From RGIG4576 sp964536025 (GTDB lineage: Bacteria > Bacteroidota > Bacteroidia > Bacteroidales > Muribaculaceae): a stretch of DNA of 64,000 nucleotides. The translations under genes and the position numbers were made by a program. Below are positions 1-7,729 of this stretch, piece by piece (the first letter of the stretch is position 1; each line of letters starts with the position of its first letter). The DNA is taken from contig CAZHXA010000008.1 of assembly GCA_964536025.1 (NCBI GenBank), positions 1 to 64,000 on the forward strand, given 5' to 3'. The notes under the pieces were generated by a model. The model did no database searches, had not been told where the DNA came from, and saw only the letters and a list, made by a program, of their open reading frames with translations.

Positions 1-41
1 TGCGAGTAAACGGAAAAGCTCAAAAAGTAATAGTGAAATAG
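1..41 (+). CDS. C-terminal tail of a probable type IX secretion (type A sorting) protein, partial
   Basis: Only the last 12 codons are in the window, read in the frame that begins at base 3 and stops at TAG 39-41. They give RVNGKAQKVIVK. A terminal 'V-R/K-V-N-G-K...K-V-I-V-K' is how many T9SS type A sorting domains end (the last beta-strands of the CTD, removed by the sortase PorU after export). A strong terminator starts 24 bp after the stop, which supports a real gene end here. The call rests on a dozen residues. Another frame is open to TAA at 59-61 but gives a low-complexity Ser/Lys/Asn peptide. Confidence 0.45.
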   Translation, partial: RVNGKAQKVIVK

Positions 42-64
42 TAGCGAATTTGTGTATATAAGGG

Positions 65-100
65 AAGAAAGAGTCGCAAAACGCGGCTCTTTCTTGTTTT
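65..100 (+). terminator. Rho-independent terminator after the leftmost gene
   Basis: A 13-bp stem (65-77 with 83-95, one G-T pair) closes a 5-nt loop and is followed by a T-rich tail (TTGTTTT). Confidence 0.8.
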
Positions 101-351
101 ATAGAAAACGGAAAAGCTAATGCCGGAGGCATAATAGCTGAAACTTATCAGTTTTCTCCTTCTATGTTGCTACTAAAAATGGGAATTATGTAAAAAAATA
201 AGCATTTTTATGGCGGATTATGTAAAAAAAAACATCTTTATGCTTGAAACTCAGTTGTTTACTGAATTTTATTCATATCCTTGTTTTCGTACTTTCTTGT
301 TGAGGAAATTTCTTATAGTGAAAAAATGAATTAGATGCAAATGTGAAGTGA
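101..351. other. Gene-free stretch with small repeats and a foldable element
   Basis: I see no gene here. The 13-mer AAACGGAAAAGCT at 8-20 recurs at 106-118. The second copy sits in a foldable block at 104-156: an inner hairpin (115-124 with 128-139, 10 bp with a 2-nt bulge and a GGA loop) and an outer 6-bp stem (104-109 with 151-156). Bases 184-242 hold two imperfect copies of an 'attatgtaaaaaa...ttttatg' unit about 31 bp apart. Function unknown; it could be decayed sequence. Confidence 0.35.
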
Positions 352-696
352 TTATGAGGGTATGGAGTCGGTAACTGTAACAGTGCAAGTTGCATACACG
401 TTTTCACAATTCACGCTTACTCCGGCAGTGCCTGTGGAATGAGTGCGAATGAAACCGGTGCTATCAACGGTAACTACATTGCGGTTGTCACTGGTCCAAT
501 GTAATTTTATAAGGTCGGGTTCATTGTATTTTCCACCTGAAAAATCTATCACTGCATTAATTCTCAAGGAGTCGCCACAGGCAAGAGTGATGTTTTCGGG
601 GTAAACCGTAATATTATTTACTTTAAATTCATTGCTACAAGATATTATCACCAATGTGGAAATAATTCCGGCTAAGGTATATATCAATTTTCTCAT
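352..696 (-). CDS. Small lipoprotein with a bacterial Ig-like (BIG2-type) domain
   Basis: This 114-residue protein starts with a lipoprotein signal: basic start MRK, hydrophobic core, and a lipobox ending at Cys20 (VIISC). It should therefore be lipidated and held in the envelope. The rest reads as a single BIG2-like Ig fold: 'VYPENITLACGDSLRINA' strand pair, a Trp in 'LHWTSDNRNVVTVDSTGFIRTHSTG', and 'AGVSVNCENVYATCTVTV' as closing strands. Such domains are common in Bacteroidota surface proteins, usually as part of larger ones, so a stand-alone single domain is notable. A possible -7 box for the minus strand (CAAATATA, 727-734) lies upstream without a matching -33. Ligand or partner cannot be told. 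It stands alone, transcribed away from tig. Confidence 0.7.
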   Translation of the reverse strand: MRKLIYTLAGIISTLVIISCSNEFKVNNITVYPENITLACGDSLRINAVIDFSGGKYNEPDLIKLHWTSDNRNVVTVDSTGFIRTHSTGTAGVSVNCENVYATCTVTVTDSIPS

Positions 697-796
697 TTAT
701 TACATTTTTTAGAAGCGTTGGTAATGCAAATATAGCTTAAATTAGTGACTTTTTAGGTTTTAAATGAGTTGTAAATTGAAAAAATATCGAATGAAA

Positions 797-828
797 TTTG
801 TTAAAAGTCTAAAGATGATGTAATTTTG
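797..828 (+). promoter_or_regulatory. Promoter of tig
   Basis: TTTG at 797-800, a 20-bp spacer, then TAATTTTG at 821-828, an exact match to the Bacteroides-type -33/-7 consensus. The start codon is about 75 bp downstream. Confidence 0.7.
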
Positions 829-902
829 CAAAGTTTTTATGAAATGTGTAGATTTCGTAAAATGTAAATAGAATTAATCATTATAAAAATATATTCTACA
901 AA

Positions 903-2255
903 ATGAATGTAACATTGGATAGAATTGATAATGTGAATGGTGTCATTACATTGTCAATCGAAGAAAAAGACTATCAAGAGAAAGTAAAAAAAGAACTAAA
1001 AGCCATCAGCGTAAAGCACCCGATAGCAGGATTCCGTCCGGGACATGCACCTGCCGGTCTACTTCAAAAGAAATATGGAAAAGAAGTGCTTGTTGAGGTT
1101 GTAAATCGTGAAATATACGATAATCTTGTAAATTACATACAAGAAAACAAATTGAATATTCTTGGTGAACCTATCATTGCCAATGCAGAAGAAGTGAACT
1201 TCGATACAATGAAAGATTTCTCTTTCAAGTTTGAAATAGGTTTTGCTCCTGAATTAAATTTGACATTGGATAAGAACGTAACCGTTCCTTATTATACAAT
1301 CGATGTTGATCAAAAAATGGTTGACCAACAAAATGAAATGTTCTGCAAGCGTTTCGGAAAACAAGTGAAAGGTGAACAAGTAGATGCAACCGCTCTTGTG
1401 AAAGGTTCAATGGTGGAACTTGACGAAAATGGTGCAGTGAAAGAAGGCGGTTTGACAGTAGAGTCAACAATCGTAGCTCCTCAATATTTCAAGAGCGAAG
1501 ATGAAAAAGCAAAATTCGCCGACAAAAAGCTTGGTGATGAAGTTGTGTTCAACGCATGGAACACTTGCAACGGAAACATGGCAGAAATGTCGTCAATGCT
1601 TAACGTTGATAAGGAACAAGCAGATGTTAAGAGTGACTTCAAATTGACAATCAAGGAAATTTTGATAAATCAACCTGCTGAAGTTAATCAAGAATTGTTT
1701 GACGATGTATTTGGTAAGGATAATGTAAAGAATGAAGAAGAATATTTTGCAAAGTTGAAAGAAATGATTGCAACTCAACTTGTAAACGATAGCAACTTCC
1801 GCTTTACAATGGATGCTGAAAATGTGTTGAAAGCTCAAACAGGTGCATTGACATTGCCAACCGACTTCTTGAAAAAATGGTTGGTGCGTCAAGATAATAA
1901 ATACACAGCCGAAAACATTGACGAAGAGTTTACCAAAATGGTACCACAACTTGAATGGCAACTAATCAAAGAACAAGCTGTGAAACAACTTGAAGTGAAG
2001 GTAAACGAAGAAGATTTGCTTGACTATGCTAAACGTGTAGCACTTCAACAATTTGCTCAATATGGCATGGCTAATGTTCCTGAAGATGTTTTGGAAAAAT
2101 ATTCTAAGGAAATGCTTGAAAACAAAGAATATCGTCAACAAATAGTACAACAAAGTGTTGACAATAAGTTGTTTGAAGCTATCAAGAATGCAGTAACTCT
2201 TGAAAATAAAACAGTGAGCTTGGAAGAATTTAATGCATTGTTTGCACAAAAATAA
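903..2255 (+). CDS. tig: Trigger factor, ribosome-associated chaperone
   Basis: Trigger factor binds the ribosome exit tunnel and shields nascent chains. The 450-residue length fits the family. The N-terminal ribosome-binding domain has the signature 'HPIAGFRPGHAPAGLLQKKYG' region (about residues 39-60), here with the FRPG loop that contacts the ribosome. A middle segment (about 150-245) occupies the FKBP-like position but is poorly conserved, as is usual in Bacteroidota, so peptidyl-prolyl isomerase activity is doubtful. The long helical C-terminal substrate arms follow. The gene has its own promoter and a strong terminator, so it is monocistronic, unlike Proteobacteria where clpP/clpX follow. 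Confidence 0.93.
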   Translation: MNVTLDRIDNVNGVITLSIEEKDYQEKVKKELKAISVKHPIAGFRPGHAPAGLLQKKYGKEVLVEVVNREIYDNLVNYIQENKLNILGEPIIANAEEVNFDTMKDFSFKFEIGFAPELNLTLDKNVTVPYYTIDVDQKMVDQQNEMFCKRFGKQVKGEQVDATALVKGSMVELDENGAVKEGGLTVESTIVAPQYFKSEDEKAKFADKKLGDEVVFNAWNTCNGNMAEMSSMLNVDKEQADVKSDFKLTIKEILINQPAEVNQELFDDVFGKDNVKNEEEYFAKLKEMIATQLVNDSNFRFTMDAENVLKAQTGALTLPTDFLKKWLVRQDNKYTAENIDEEFTKMVPQLEWQLIKEQAVKQLEVKVNEEDLLDYAKRVALQQFAQYGMANVPEDVLEKYSKEMLENKEYRQQIVQQSVDNKLFEAIKNAVTLENKTVSLEEFNALFAQK

Positions 2256-2280
2256 ATTCAGAAAAGTAATATGAATATTA

Positions 2281-2319
2281 AAAAATAGAGAATGGTGTGA
2301 TGCCATTCTCTATTTTTTT
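2281..2319. terminator. Terminator between tig and rlmH
   Basis: A 12-bp perfect stem (2284-2295 with 2303-2314) with a 7-nt loop. It has A-rich sequence before and seven T after, so it can serve both converging genes. Confidence 0.85.
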
Positions 2320-2341
2320 ATCTTATATATGTAAGGTGTGC

Positions 2342-2815
2342 TTATTCGTGATGATAAGGTTCATTGTTCATTATTGTCATGGCACGATAAAGTTGCTCTG
2401 TGAAGATAAGGCGTATCATTTCATGAGAAAAAGTCATTTTTGACAAAGAAATTTTTTCATTGGCTCTGTTTTTTACCTCTTGTGAGAAGCCATAAGGACC
2501 GCCAACGATGAAAACCAATCTTTTGGGAACCGAAGACATTTTTTTCTCAATATATTTAGAAAATTCCATTGAAGTGAATTCTTTTCCGTGTTCGTCGAGT
2601 AGGACTACATAATCGGAGTTTTCCAAAGCGTTCAAGATAGTGTTTCCTTCCAACGTTTTTTGTTGCTCTTCCGATAACTTTTTATTGTTTTTTACATCGG
2701 GCAGATATAATATATTGAAAGGTATATAAAACGAAAGTCTTTTAGAATATTCTTCAATTCCGTCTATCAAAAATTTTCCATTGGTCTTACCAATTACAGC
2801 GAGAGTTATTTTCAT
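2342..2815 (-). CDS. rlmH: 23S rRNA (pseudouridine1915-N3)-methyltransferase RlmH
   Basis: RlmH is a small SPOUT methyltransferase that methylates pseudouridine 1915 in helix 69 of 23S rRNA, using SAM. I place the start at the internal ATG ending at 2815, which gives 157 residues starting MKITLAVIGK, close to the usual 155-159. An upstream in-frame ATG would add 10 poorly fitting residues (MCFIFYLCNN). The SAM-binding knot is visible as 'FIVGGPYGFS', followed by 'LSKMTFSHEMIRLIFTEQLYRA' and the conserved tail 'NNEPYHHE'. It is transcribed divergently from nadC from a promoter that overlaps the nadC control region. Confidence 0.93.
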   Translation of the reverse strand: MKITLAVIGKTNGKFLIDGIEEYSKRLSFYIPFNILYLPDVKNNKKLSEEQQKTLEGNTILNALENSDYVVLLDEHGKEFTSMEFSKYIEKKMSSVPKRLVFIVGGPYGFSQEVKNRANEKISLSKMTFSHEMIRLIFTEQLYRAMTIMNNEPYHHE

Positions 2816-2864
2816 ATTATTACATAAGTAAAAAATAAAGCACAATCTATATTTTTGCGATTGT

Positions 2865-2896
2865 TTTGCTCTTGTGTCAATTAATCATTAATTTTG
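2865..2896 (+). promoter_or_regulatory. Promoter of nadC
   Basis: TTTG 2865-2868, 20-bp spacer, TAATTTTG 2889-2896. The transcript would start near 2903, leaving a leader of nearly 100 nt before nadC. It faces the rlmH promoter. Confidence 0.65.
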
Positions 2897-2902
2897 CAGA
2901 TA

Positions 2903-2934
2903 CAAAGGTATAGTTAATTTGACAAAAACACAAA
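2903..2934 (-). promoter_or_regulatory. Promoter of rlmH
   Basis: On the minus strand TTTG (plus-strand CAAA 2931-2934), a 20-bp spacer and TACCTTTG (plus-strand CAAAGGTA 2903-2910). Only 6 bp separate its -7 box from the -7 box of the nadC promoter. Confidence 0.65.
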
Positions 2935-2999
2935 ACAACATAATAATAAGGAATAATCTCGGTTTATTATGTTGGCTTTGACAAAAAAAATAAGAAAAT

Positions 3000-3851
3000 A
3001 TGAAATCATATGATGAACTTATAGATGAATTGTTGGAACTATCGTTTGCCGAAGATATAGGTGACGGAGACCACACAACATTGTGTTGTATACCTGCCGA
3101 TGAAAAGGGTAAATCTCAATTAATTATCAAGGAAGAAGGTGTTTTGGCAGGAGTTGATGTGGCACTAAAGGTGTTTAAAAAATTTGACCCCGAATTGAAA
3201 ACAACGGTTTATATTCATGATGGAGAACATGTTAAACCGGGTGATATAGCTTTTGTTACCGAAGGTAAAGTGCAGTCATTGCTTCAAACAGAGCGTCTAA
3301 TGTTGAACATAATGCAACGCATGAGTGGAGTAGCAACAACTACAGCTAAATACATGGAAGAATTGCGTGGATTGAAAACAAAAGTGCTTGATACTCGCAA
3401 AACGACTCCCGGTATGCGTATGCTTGAAAAACAAGCGGTTAAGATAGGCGGAGGTGTAAATCACCGCATAGGTTTGTTTGATATGATTTTGTTGAAAGAT
3501 AATCATGTGGATTTTTCGGGAGGAATAAAAAATGCCATTTTGAAAGCAAATGAATATATCAAGGCAAATAATAAGGATGGAATGAAAATTGAGATAGAAG
3601 TTCGTAATCTTGATGAATTGCAACAAGTGCTTGAAGTGGGACAGGTAGATCGCATAATGCTTGACAATTTCACTCCTGAGTTAACTCGTGAGGCGGTGAA
3701 GATGATTGACGGACGATTTGAAACAGAATCATCGGGAGGTATCACATTTGCAACATTGCGTCAATATGGAGAATGTGGCGTAGATTATATCTCGGTGGGT
3801 GCATTGACTCATTCCACAAAGGGACTTGATATGAGTTTTAAAGCTTGTTAA
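3000..3851 (+). CDS. nadC: Nicotinate-nucleotide pyrophosphorylase (quinolinate phosphoribosyltransferase)
   Basis: NadC converts quinolinate and PRPP to nicotinate mononucleotide, CO2 and pyrophosphate, the entry step of NAD into the de novo pathway. The 283-residue length is typical. Motifs seen: 'LAEDIGDGDHTT'-like start (here FAEDIGDGDHTT), 'TERLMLNIMQRMSGVAT', the PRPP/quinolinate-binding 'DTRKTTPGMRMLEKQAV' with the catalytic Arg/Lys cluster, 'GGGVNHRIGLFDMILLKDNH', and 'EIEVRNLDE'. nadA and nadB are not adjacent. prs, which makes PRPP, lies 4 kb away in another unit. A short terminator follows directly. Confidence 0.95.
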   Translation: MKSYDELIDELLELSFAEDIGDGDHTTLCCIPADEKGKSQLIIKEEGVLAGVDVALKVFKKFDPELKTTVYIHDGEHVKPGDIAFVTEGKVQSLLQTERLMLNIMQRMSGVATTTAKYMEELRGLKTKVLDTRKTTPGMRMLEKQAVKIGGGVNHRIGLFDMILLKDNHVDFSGGIKNAILKANEYIKANNKDGMKIEIEVRNLDELQQVLEVGQVDRIMLDNFTPELTREAVKMIDGRFETESSGGITFATLRQYGECGVDYISVGALTHSTKGLDMSFKAC

Positions 3852-3857
3852 TGTCAT

Positions 3858-3891
3858 AAAAAAAAAGAGAACGAAAGTTCTCTTTTTTTTA
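3858..3891. terminator. Bidirectional terminator between nadC and the HAD gene
   Basis: GAGAAC-GAAA-GTTCTC (3867-3882) extended by nine A on the left and eight T on the right, so it works on both strands. Confidence 0.85.
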
Positions 3892-3915
3892 TATAGCATC
3901 TAAAATATATAGCTT

Positions 3916-4554
3916 TTATAAGCTAAGCATATCATTAACACTAAAGTCGGTAAAATCATTTATGATTTTATCGGCTTTTAGCTTTTCTATTTTGTCACGG
4001 CTTACGGTTGTGGTAAGAGCCACAACTTTACATCCTGCATTTATTCCGGCTTGTATACCTTGCAAAGAATCTTCAAAAACGTAGCAATCTTGAGGCTCTA
4101 TGCCTAAAAGTTTGGCTCCAGCCAAGTAGCCTTCGGGATGAGGCTTACAATTCTTTACCATATCACCTGTGATGAGTCCGTCAAATTGTTCTTTAAATCC
4201 CGGTAACTGAGAAAATGCATTGTTCATTTTCAGCATGCTGCTACTCGTTACAATACATGTGGGAATATTGTTCTTTTTTAGTTGTGCCACAAAGGTCATG
4301 GCACTTTCAAAAGGACGATATTTCATTTCTTTTTCAAAATCGTCAAGAATGCCGATAATTGTTTTCTGTAAAGCCTTATCGGGATAGTATGTATCAAGAA
4401 TTTTTGTAAGATTGGAACCTTTTATGATATGGGCAAATCCTTCTACTCCGGTGGGGTATTTATCATCGATAGCTTGCCAAAAATCGGTGTAGATACCTTC
4501 GGTGTCCAAAAGGACACCGTCAAGGTCAAACAAAACTCCCTTTTTAGTAACCAT
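3916..4554 (-). CDS. HAD-family hydrolase, beta-phosphoglucomutase-like (subfamily IA)
   Basis: A 212-residue HAD phosphatase/phosphomutase. Motif I is FDLDGV with nucleophile Asp10 and acid/base Asp12. Motif II is the Ser/Thr of 'CIVTSSS', motif III the Lys of 'CKPHPEGYL', and motif IV the acidic 'FEDSLQG'. A helical cap lies between motifs I and II, as in subfamily IA. The closest match by eye is the beta-phosphoglucomutase / sugar-phosphatase group, but substrate cannot be read from the sequence. It follows prfC by 29 bp on the same strand and is probably co-transcribed with it. The shared bidirectional terminator lies just beyond its stop. Confidence 0.85.
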   Translation of the reverse strand: MVTKKGVLFDLDGVLLDTEGIYTDFWQAIDDKYPTGVEGFAHIIKGSNLTKILDTYYPDKALQKTIIGILDDFEKEMKYRPFESAMTFVAQLKKNNIPTCIVTSSSMLKMNNAFSQLPGFKEQFDGLITGDMVKNCKPHPEGYLAGAKLLGIEPQDCYVFEDSLQGIQAGINAGCKVVALTTTVSRDKIEKLKADKIINDFTDFSVNDMLSL

Positions 4555-4583
4555 AAAAACTGTATAAAAGCGGATTAAAATAA

Positions 4584-6164
4584 TTAAAATTCGCTCGTAA
4601 AATGGAAACGTATTTTAGGGAAGTCGGATTGAGCCATTTGAAGCACATAACCGGAATCAGCCAAAAATACATCGCGTCCTTCTTTATCGACAGCCATAAA
4701 TTGATGCTTGCGTTTTTTGAAAGCATCAAGAGCTTCTTTGTCATCACTTTCAATCCAACAAGCTTTATACAGGCTTATTGGTTCCCAACGACATTGAGCT
4801 CCGTATTCGTGCAGTAATCTATATTGAATTACTTCAAATTGTAATTGTCCTACGGTTCCTATGATTTTACGACCATTGAATTGATTGGTAAACAATTGTG
4901 CAACACCTTCGTCCATTAATTGTTCTATACCTTTATTTAGCTGTTTGGTTTTCATAGGGTCAGTGTTCTCAATGTATTTAAACATTTCAGGAGAGAAACT
5001 TGGCAAACCTTTGAAATGTAATTCTTCACCTTCGGTAAGAGTATCACCTATTTTGAAGTTACCGCTATCCGGAATACCTACAATATCTCCGGGGTAGGCT
5101 TCGTCAACAATATCCTTTTTTTGTGCCATAAATGCCGTAGGAGCAGCAAATTTTAATGTTTTACCATGACGAACGTGTTTATAAGGTGCATTTCGTTGGA
5201 AAACGCCTGAACAGATTTTTACGAAAGCAATGCAACTGCGGTGATTCGGGTCCATATTGGCATGTATTTTGAATACAAAACCTGTGAATTTTTCTTCTTC
5301 AGGTTTTACCTCGCGTTCTACGGCTTGAATAGGGCGAGGCGATGGTGCTATGCGAACGAAACAGTCAAGAAGTTCTTTTACACCGAATGTGTTTAGTGCA
5401 GAGCCGAAAAACACCGGTGCAACTTTCCCTTCAAGATAATCTTGTTCGTTAAATTCGGGATAAACACCTTCGATAAGCTCTATGTCTTCTCGAAGTTTTG
5501 CCGCATCGCGTTCGCCCACAGTTGTGTCAATAACTGTGTCGTTTATATCGTTTATTTCAATACGTTCGGTTACTTTTTGCTTGTCGGGTGTAAACAAATC
5601 AAGTCCACCTTCATAAATATTGTAAACACCTTTGAAGTGTAAGCCCATATTTATGGGCCAACTTAGCGGACGTACTTTAATTTGCAATTCGTTCTCTAAT
5701 TCATCAAGGATGTCAAATGGGTCGCGACCTTCACGGTCGAGTTTGTTGACAAATATAATAACAGGGGTGTGACGCATGCGACACACTTCCATTAAACGAC
5801 GCGTTTGTTGCTCCACACCTTTGGCTACGTCTACTACAATGATAACGCTATCAACTGCGGTTAGTGTGCGAAAAGTGTCTTCGGCGAAGTCTTGGTGACC
5901 GGGAGTGTCAAGAATGTTAATTTTGTAATCTCCATAATTAAAACCCATTACCGATGTTGCAACAGATATACCACGTTGTTTCTCTATTTCCATCCAGTCG
6001 GATGTTGCAGTTTTCTTAATTTTATTAGATTTTACAGCACCAGCCACATGAATAGCACCTCCGAAAAGTAGTAATTTTTCGGTAAGAGTGGTTTTACCTG
6101 CGTCAGGGTGGGAAATAATTGCAAACGTACGTCGTTTTTCTATCTCTGAAGTTAAATTTGCCAC
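4584..6164 (-). CDS. prfC: Peptide chain release factor 3
   Basis: RF3 is a translational GTPase that removes RF1/RF2 from the ribosome after termination. At 526 residues it matches E. coli RF3. G1 is 'SHPDAGKTT' (18-26), G3 'DTPGHQDF', and G4 'NKLDRE'. The following domains carry 'FVKICSGVFQRN' and 'GVAQLFTNQFNG...GTVGQLQFEVIQYRLLHEYG', characteristic of RF3 and distinguishing it from EF-G, which is longer. It heads the unit with the HAD gene. I do not see a clear promoter in the 160 bp before it. Confidence 0.95.
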   Translation of the reverse strand: MANLTSEIEKRRTFAIISHPDAGKTTLTEKLLLFGGAIHVAGAVKSNKIKKTATSDWMEIEKQRGISVATSVMGFNYGDYKINILDTPGHQDFAEDTFRTLTAVDSVIIVVDVAKGVEQQTRRLMEVCRMRHTPVIIFVNKLDREGRDPFDILDELENELQIKVRPLSWPINMGLHFKGVYNIYEGGLDLFTPDKQKVTERIEINDINDTVIDTTVGERDAAKLREDIELIEGVYPEFNEQDYLEGKVAPVFFGSALNTFGVKELLDCFVRIAPSPRPIQAVEREVKPEEEKFTGFVFKIHANMDPNHRSCIAFVKICSGVFQRNAPYKHVRHGKTLKFAAPTAFMAQKKDIVDEAYPGDIVGIPDSGNFKIGDTLTEGEELHFKGLPSFSPEMFKYIENTDPMKTKQLNKGIEQLMDEGVAQLFTNQFNGRKIIGTVGQLQFEVIQYRLLHEYGAQCRWEPISLYKACWIESDDKEALDAFKKRKHQFMAVDKEGRDVFLADSGYVLQMAQSDFPKIRFHFTSEF

Positions 6165-6324
6165 TATGATGTATATTTAAAAAGTTCTTATTGTTGTTTT
6201 CTAATTCATTAATATATTTTTCAAGTCTGTCAATTCAGTAGGGTATTGTAAAGCAATATTTTTATCGTTTTTGTTGCCAAATTGACTATTAGCTCAACTT
6301 AGAAGAATTTCGGTAATATATAAT

Positions 6325-6882
6325 TTATAAATTATCGGAATCTTCAAAAATAGGCTTTTCTTCATTCTTTTTATAAAAAGCTGATAGAGTCGCCAGAAAT
6401 TTAGAAATTTGAGCTATTGCTTGCAGTGTACTTTCACTTATTTCTTTTCCTTGCAGGCGAAGCATTAAAGTTCCATATAAAGCATTGAAGCAAGTTTCAA
6501 GTTCTCCTGTTTTATTATCTCCAGCTTTAGCTCTCAATTCCACAATATATGGTAGTGTTTTGTAAAATTCTGCTCCATATTCAGGGAATTTAGGTGATTT
6601 AAGCAGTTCTTGATGTAGATCGGCAAGACGAATTATAACGTTTTTGTTGATTTGAAGATGTCCCGAAAGTTTTACATTTTCCAGTTCCATCATTTTTATA
6701 AGAGATTCAAACCAATCTTTTATTTCAGCATGAGTTTCATCATCGGCTTTATATTGAGAAATGAGATTTTTTTCAATTAAATCGATGTCGAGATTATTAG
6801 CCCTTATAATATCTTCTATTTGCCACATATACAGCAGATATTCGGCAATATTTTCTTTGCGTTTTTGTTTTGCTATAATCAT
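6325..6882 (-). CDS. DUF4924 family protein
   Basis: A soluble, mostly helical protein of 185 residues starting MIIAKQKRKENIAEYLLYM. This N-terminus and the 'YKTLPYIVELRAK' and 'ELETCFNALYGTLMLRL' segments match my memory of the Bacteroidota-specific DUF4924 family, whose function is unknown. There is no signal peptide or membrane segment and no catalytic motif that I recognise. It follows the Crp/Fnr gene by 14 bp on the same strand and so is probably co-transcribed with it. Confidence 0.75.
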   Translation of the reverse strand: MIIAKQKRKENIAEYLLYMWQIEDIIRANNLDIDLIEKNLISQYKADDETHAEIKDWFESLIKMMELENVKLSGHLQINKNVIIRLADLHQELLKSPKFPEYGAEFYKTLPYIVELRAKAGDNKTGELETCFNALYGTLMLRLQGKEISESTLQAIAQISKFLATLSAFYKKNEEKPIFEDSDNL

Positions 6883-6896
6883 AAAGATATATATTA

Positions 6897-7598
6897 TTAA
6901 CCGAATTTGCTTATTTTACGTAACATGGCCTCGTTGATAATTTTAATGCGACGTCCGTCAACGGTTATCAGTTTTTCGGTTACAAAAGCAGATAAAGTGC
7001 GAATGGCATTGGAGGTTGTCATGTTAGAAAGATTGGCTATATCTTCTCGTGCCATGTATATTTTAAGAGTTTGACCGTCTTCTTCAAAACCGTAGTTGTC
7101 GCCAAGCATAAGCAATGCTTCAGCAAGCCTTCCTCGTATATGTTTTTGAGTTAGATTTACAATCTTTGTGTCAGAATTACCTAAGTGTTTAGATAATTCG
7201 TGAATGAAAAACCATGCAAGTTTGTTATTGTTATCGATAAGTTCGCAAACAAGAGACATAGGAATCGTTCCAAGTGTAGAAGGCTCGAATGCACTTATGC
7301 TGGTTACATATTTTTCGTTAGCAAAATAAGCACGGAAACCAATATATTGAATAGGACGATAAACTCTTAATATTTGTTGTCTACCACCTATTCCATCTTT
7401 GAATTTTTTTACTTTACCCGATAGAAGACACCATAGAAATTCAGGGTCGTCTCCTTCAGCATATATAATTTGGTTTCTTTTATAATTATGTATAACGAAA
7501 TTGTCGGCTATTTTACGTTTCTCTTCACTCGAAAGTAAAGCCCAAATTTCAGATAATCCTTCACTTAAAATGTTTTCTATAGAACTCTTTTTTAACAT
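6897..7598 (-). CDS. Crp/Fnr family transcriptional regulator
   Basis: A 233-residue regulator with an N-terminal cyclic-nucleotide-binding-like beta-roll (about 30-125; 'NQIIYAEGDDPEFLWCLLSGKVKKF' is the typical entry). A dimer helix follows, then a winged helix-turn-helix near 175-215 ('MAREDIANLSNMTTSNAIRTLSAF'). The beta-roll lacks the RxS cAMP motif of E. coli Crp and has no Fnr-type cysteine cluster at the N-terminus, so its ligand is unknown. In Bacteroidota such proteins commonly respond to redox or other stress. It has its own promoter, and the prs terminator lies immediately upstream. Targets cannot be told. Confidence 0.88.
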   Translation of the reverse strand: MLKKSSIENILSEGLSEIWALLSSEEKRKIADNFVIHNYKRNQIIYAEGDDPEFLWCLLSGKVKKFKDGIGGRQQILRVYRPIQYIGFRAYFANEKYVTSISAFEPSTLGTIPMSLVCELIDNNNKLAWFFIHELSKHLGNSDTKIVNLTQKHIRGRLAEALLMLGDNYGFEEDGQTLKIYMAREDIANLSNMTTSNAIRTLSAFVTEKLITVDGRRIKIINEAMLRKISKFG

Positions 7599-7625
7599 GA
7601 TTTTAAAACTATGTTATATAACGTG

Positions 7626-7656
7626 CAAAATTACACAATTATCTGGTACACAACAA
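7626..7656 (-). promoter_or_regulatory. Promoter of the Crp/Fnr gene
   Basis: Minus-strand TTG (plus-strand CAA 7654-7656), 20-bp spacer, TAATTTTG (plus-strand CAAAATTA 7626-7633). The start codon is 28 bp further on. Confidence 0.6.
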
Positions 7657-7694
7657 TAAAAAACGGTACTTTTTAATAAAAATACCGTTTTTAT
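7657..7694 (-). terminator. Terminator of prs
   Basis: Arms 7659-7668 and 7683-7692 form a 10-bp stem. The inner T5/A5 tract can extend it, and on the minus strand it ends in a run of T. It touches the -33 box of the downstream crp promoter. Confidence 0.7.
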
Positions 7695-7729
7695 GACAAT
7701 TTTTTAGCTCAACGAGCTGAAAACCATGT

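Noticed and set aside
1225..2306. Several open frames antisense to tig
   Set aside because: They lie fully or mostly inside tig on the other strand, with Phe/Cys/Leu/His-rich composition typical of reversed coding sequence.
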